From assembly GCA_023078555.1 (NCBI GenBank), contig CM041201.1, positions 8,315,172 to 8,379,171 on the forward strand: 64,000 nucleotides of DNA, given 5' to 3'. The notes beneath the pieces were generated by a model. That model had not been told where the DNA came from. It did not search any database and was given only the letters and a program-made list of their open reading frames with translations. The first letter of the stretch is position 1. Each line of letters opens with the position of its first letter. Both the position numbers and the translations under genes were made by a program. Below, piece after piece: positions 60,501 to 64,000 of this stretch. Origin of the DNA: Ulva prolifera. Lineage: Eukaryota > Chlorophyta > Ulvophyceae > Ulvales > Ulvaceae.

Positions 60501-60696
60501 GGATCAGGAGGGGAAGCGCATGGCCACTCGAAGAGACACACCTGGGTGCGAGGCTGCAGGTCGAGAATGGCTGTAGTATGGACCCTGTTGATGAAAGCTG
60601 TAAGGCTGCTGAGCGGGCCGGAAGGAGGTGTGGTTGTGCGTTGCGGCGGAGTGCACTGGTGGCCTGGCCAAGGGTTCAGAAGCCGAGGCATTGTGC
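57502..60696 (-). CDS. WW–FF protein, TCERG1/PRP40C type
   Basis: WW–FF proteins link RNA polymerase II to the spliceosome. Exons 60696–60542, 60411–59733, 59389–58663, 58523–58338 and 57912–57502 join in phase to about 719 visible residues; the start exon was not found. The N-terminus is Pro/Gln-rich. One WW domain follows (WTAHMSPSGQPYYYNHVT, then RESSWVWP). FF repeats include FRQMLVEHEVNEFSRWEKAC…DPR|FKAVPAKERKALFNTF, a second with HELFAELLGVTPLQFR, and later LLAEAVKDPGRTWRAAR|DKLKADALKRMS and YRGLFEAHVAAL. FSRWEKA and FKAV resemble TCERG1 and plant PRP40C more than PRP40A/B. An acidic Glu-rich insert lies mid-protein. The FF1 exon ends at CCCAG|GAATGC: no GT or GC donor fits there, suggesting a GA–AG intron. 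Confidence 0.82.
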
Positions 60697-61855
60697 CTGC
60701 ATGCTTGGAAGCTTCAACACGTGAGAGCTGTGCCAGTGAGATGGCAATCTCTGCCACATCACCGTCGGTGTCACAAGCACTGCACAGCCTCAGTCGCCGT
60801 GCGCAGGTTCTGATGCAAGTTAAGCACATGGGCTACTGCAGAAACACACTTTCAACACTTTGACAATGACTCTGTCGCGCAAGCGACGGTGCATCGGGCA
60901 CACAGATTATCACACACCCGGGCATGTGGGGCCTTCGATCCGCGTTTCCCTGCATCTCTGCCGAGACTACATTGCTAATAATGCTTGATCACACTGTTGA
61001 GTTGAGGGGGGCATTGTAGTTGTGACGAAATGCGAATAGTTGCACCTACAGCTCAATAGCTAGAAAAACAAAGGCTGGTCACTGCGCAGCTCCTGGTCGA
61101 AGCTCCCTGATCACAGTCTGAACCATTCACCACCCGAAAATTTGATGTCAACGTCACAAGTTATTCATCATACATGTGACGGGACACCCTGCTCTCTTGG
61201 TCTCGACCACGGAGAAGGAAAGCCCCGACGACACTTTCTGACGAGATTTGGCACATAACAGATCTCGTTAAGCGTTCGCACGTTAGGCAGGGTTGCAAAG
61301 TGTCGACGGCAGCAGCACCGGTGTAGGTGTTGGTCATGGCATCTGCCTGGTCACTACTGTCGGATCGACCCATGCGCGCTTGTCCGGTCCACAGACGGCG
61401 CGCACGTGTAGCTTCGTAGCCTTGCACCCCTGCTATGAAATTTGGCGACCGATTATGTACTTGACGCATACGCAAGTGGGAAAATGACATTTCCATGACC
61501 CGCTCTGCAGAGGTATGGGCTGCAGCACAAGTCGAGACTTAGATATGCGATTGCCGGTACCTGAGCATAGCAGAAAGCCTGCTGCCTCTCAAGAGGCTAT
61601 CGGGTGCGGGATCTAGACCCGAGTGGGTGTATGTGTCGCGGAGAGCACGATGTTGGCGATGGGTCTGACGTTAAAGCTCAAGACTGTGACAGTGCAGGGA
61701 CACAGCAAACACCAAGGCGTTGCAGACAAGTAACACTGCGCCTGATAATGCCCAGGAACCATCGATATCAGGACGGATCAAGGCTGGGCTCGGCAAAGCG
61801 GGGGTGCGATATGCGGACGCTTTGGGCAGTGTACCTTGCTCTCGTAAAACAATGA
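60697..61855. other. Intergenic, divergent gene starts
   Basis: This region lies between the WW–FF gene (minus) and the CNB gene (plus). Their unlocated first exons may lie here, for example a minus-strand ATG near 60829. Nothing else is supported. Confidence 0.35.
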
Positions 61856-64000
61856 ATGTATATGGAAGTGATGTTTCAGGAAGGTTTTGAAGGTCGGGAA
61901 CGCCGTGGGGGCGTTGATGGCAGGCTGATCAAGGACCAGATCAAGAAGCAGCTCCTCCCACCCGACAGCGACGAGGGGGTCGTGTCTGACTCTGAGGACG
62001 AGAATGGTGATGCCGAGGATGCTAGCGGCCAGTACGCTCCAAATCTTATTGCGCTGTCTGTATGGTGCTGAAGTTGAAGTAGTGACTGTGGTCTTGTGAC
62101 AGGGATGACCCACAAGACGACTGCCCTGATGAGCAAGTTTTCCACCAAATCATGGAAGCGCTACAAGACTCTTTTGTTTTCAAAGGCATACGGACAGCGG
62201 TTCTCAATCAGCTTGTCAAGCGGATGAAGCAGGTACAATATGCGCCGTCGGATGTGATTGTGCAGCAGGGTGACCGAGCCAGTCCTTCAGATTGCATGTA
62301 CTATATTGTGGTACGATCCAGCCTCCTTCAACCAAGCCATGGCTTTTGCTTGCATTGCACTGCGCGCCCAAGCTCATATTTCACAGGAGGGAGAGGTCGA
62401 AGTTGTGATCTCTGGTGGATCTGGGACCACCCACAAAGATGATGAAGTCGTCGAATCAACAGGGGCACAGACAGTCGTGCGCAAAGGTGCCGGATGGACA
62501 TTTGGTGTGTTGACACTCTTGTTCCAATCCGCCCGCTCTGCGTCTGTGGTCGCACGCAGTGCAGTCACAGTCATGGCAATGGATCGCCGAACGTTCATTT
62601 CATTTGTGATGACTCATGCCAAGGGTGCGCGCGCAACGTGCTTCCTCCGGAAGTTACCTCTCCTGCAAGGCCTGACAGATGACCGCCTGATGGAGATCGC
62701 CAGCAGAGTAAAACAAGAAGTGTATGAAGCTGGGGAGCACCTGATACATGCTGGAGACCATGCCGATGCTCTGTATATTATCAGGTATGCAATCTTTTTA
62801 CTAGCACTATATGTGAGGCAACGCCGGCTGGTGCAGCACCTGTTGTTGTGATTTTGCAAGGCATGTGCACACTTCTGAAGCTTGGAACGTAGCCCACGGT
62901 AAGCAAGCGGCCAAATGCTTCTCGAGACAATGTCTGTGGTTTCGGCTGGCGATTGCGGAATTCTGCCTTAGAGGCTTTCGGCATAGTTGCCACCAGTGCA
63001 TGTCCACATGTGCCAGTCTGCAAAGCATTCCCTTTGTTTATTGTCTTAGAGTGCTGGACATACATTGCTGTGTGCAATTTCAGATATGGCACAGTGGTAG
63101 TGAAGATTGGTGATCAGGAGCTTGCTACTCTCGGCCGTGGAAAGTTCGTCGGCGAGCGCACGCTTGTCACTGGCAAGCTGCGTAGTGCTTCATGTGTGGC
63201 GCAGTCACGTGTGACTGCAATTGTGATGAAAAAGAAGGAATTCCTGGATGTGAGCAATCCCATGTTGGACTGGATGATTCCGTATGATGCTGCCCGAGCT
63301 GTTCTCACACACCAGCCAGAGGTCAAGCAGCTCACAAGTGCTCAATTTGATTCTCTACTTGACAATTTTGACCCTAAGCAAGAGGCCTGTCAGAGAACAC
63401 AGCTCATTGCTATTGGTTCGCCTGTTGACAAGCTGTGGGTGTTCATCACCGGCACTGTGGAGCTGCGGGATGCAGACGGAAAGGTACATATGTTCATTGT
63501 TGCAAGCTCCGGAGACGCTATTGGTACCATTATTGCAGACAAGTAGGTGTGTGCAGGCTGTGGCAGCTCCGCCGCGGGATGGCCTGCTTCAGGAGGATGG
63601 TGGATTCTCGTCGTTTGGCATGTGCTGCCTCTCAGACCGCCGTTCCACGCCCTACTCAGTGCATGTGACGAGCCCATCACTGACATACATTGTTCTGGAG
63701 CGTGAGAAAGTAGACGATCTTCTCGGAGTGCGTGAGAGTATGTCCCGCGTCGGTAGCGGTTTGTTTGATGGTAGCAGGGTCATCATATTTGAGGCAAATT
63801 GCACCTGCAAGCCCAGCAGCAATACATGCAGACCCACAAACCTAACGATGTGATGCTGCAGATCAGGATTCACAGCTATCAGAAACTGCCAGGGTGTTTG
63901 CGCTTGGAGTTCTCCAGCAGTCACATATATTGTCCCGGCTCCCTGGAGAGCAGCTTGAGCAGCTGGTGGGGAAGATGACAGCGCAGCAGTGTGCTTCGGG
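61856..64000 (+). CDS. Cyclic-nucleotide-binding protein with at least four CNB modules, PKG-like (partial)
   Basis: Exons 61856(5′ end unsure)–62031, 62103–62310, 62387–62784, 63084–63483, 63557–63752 and 63862–64000+ join in phase, then run off the window. An acidic N-terminal region (DSDEGVVSDSEDENGD) precedes CNB-1 (SFVFKGIRTAVLNQLV, DVIVQQGD, phosphate-binding cassette FGVLTLLFQSARSASVVA). CNB-2 follows (FLRKLPLLQGLTDDRLMEIA, GEHLIHAGD, cassette GERTLVTGKLRSASCVA). CNB-3 is degenerate (VFITGTVELRD, FGMCCLSDRRST). CNB-4 begins with VLQQSHILSRLPGEQLEQLV. Only CNB-2 keeps the Gly-Glu and Arg expected for nucleotide binding; CNB-1 has Val for Glu. Tandem CNBs resemble protist and algal cGMP-dependent kinases, but the kinase domain, if any, lies beyond 64000. 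Start may be the ATG at 61856 or upstream, since TTTCAG|GAAGG also looks like an acceptor. Confidence 0.8.

Noticed and set aside
1..64000. CRISPR arrays, operons, bacterial promoters, tRNA or rRNA genes
   Set aside because: None seen. Genes are intron-split, monocistronic and eukaryotic; no cloverleaf or rRNA core sequence was recognised by eye, though a tRNA scan could not be run.

Overview
This is a eukaryotic nuclear window. Almost every recognisable protein is split by spliceosomal introns, most of them GT–AG with donors such as GTGCGT or GTACGC and acceptors ending TGCAG, plus several GC–AG. Gene spans therefore include introns; exons are given in the evidence. I accepted joins only where reading phase is kept across them. 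The gene set points to a photosynthetic, flagellated protist, most likely a green-lineage alga: a plant-type EF-hand mitochondrial-carrier protein (SAMTL type), a plant-type glyoxalase-I-like protein, an ABC1 kinase with a transit-peptide-like N-terminus, a POC5 centriole protein and a multi-CNB protein like algal PKGs. The species is not identifiable. GC content is mosaic: some exons (decarboxylase, ABC1K, carrier, WW–FF protein) are strongly GC-rich, while others are near neutral.

Layout. 1–1.8 kb: no gene, one copy of a dispersed repeat. 1.8–3 kb: secreted Asn-Glu-Gly repeat protein. 3.3–4.1 kb: small tail-anchor-like protein. 5.4–7.9 kb: ornithine decarboxylase. 8.4–13.6 kb: small unidentified genes plus pterin-carbinolamine dehydratase. 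13.7–16.2 kb: coiled-coil protein. 17–18 kb: bS1m-like S1-fold protein. 19.2–20.8 kb: SR/SP-rich coiled-coil protein. 21.3–22.7 kb: POC5. 23.8–28.7 kb: ABC1K. 30.6–36 kb: SAMTL-type carrier. 37–41 kb: tRNA-binding OB-fold protein and HIRAN protein. 41.3–45.2 kb: CENPC-motif protein. 45–48 kb: unresolved exons. 48–49.6 kb: CRAL-TRIO protein. 49.6–53.8 kb: gene-poor, with repeats. 53.8–56.3 kb: glyoxalase-like protein. 57.5–60.7 kb: WW–FF protein. 61.9–64 kb: cyclic-nucleotide-binding protein running off the right edge.

The genes form no operon or pathway. They are single housekeeping, cytoskeletal, kinetochore and signalling genes. The most unusual points are the NEG-repeat secreted protein with silaffin-like Lys/Ser blocks, a roughly 130-bp element flanked by 15-bp direct repeats in GT…AG form, recurrent GC–AG introns plus one apparent GA–AG intron, and a kinetochore-motif protein with an internal GVPE repeat.
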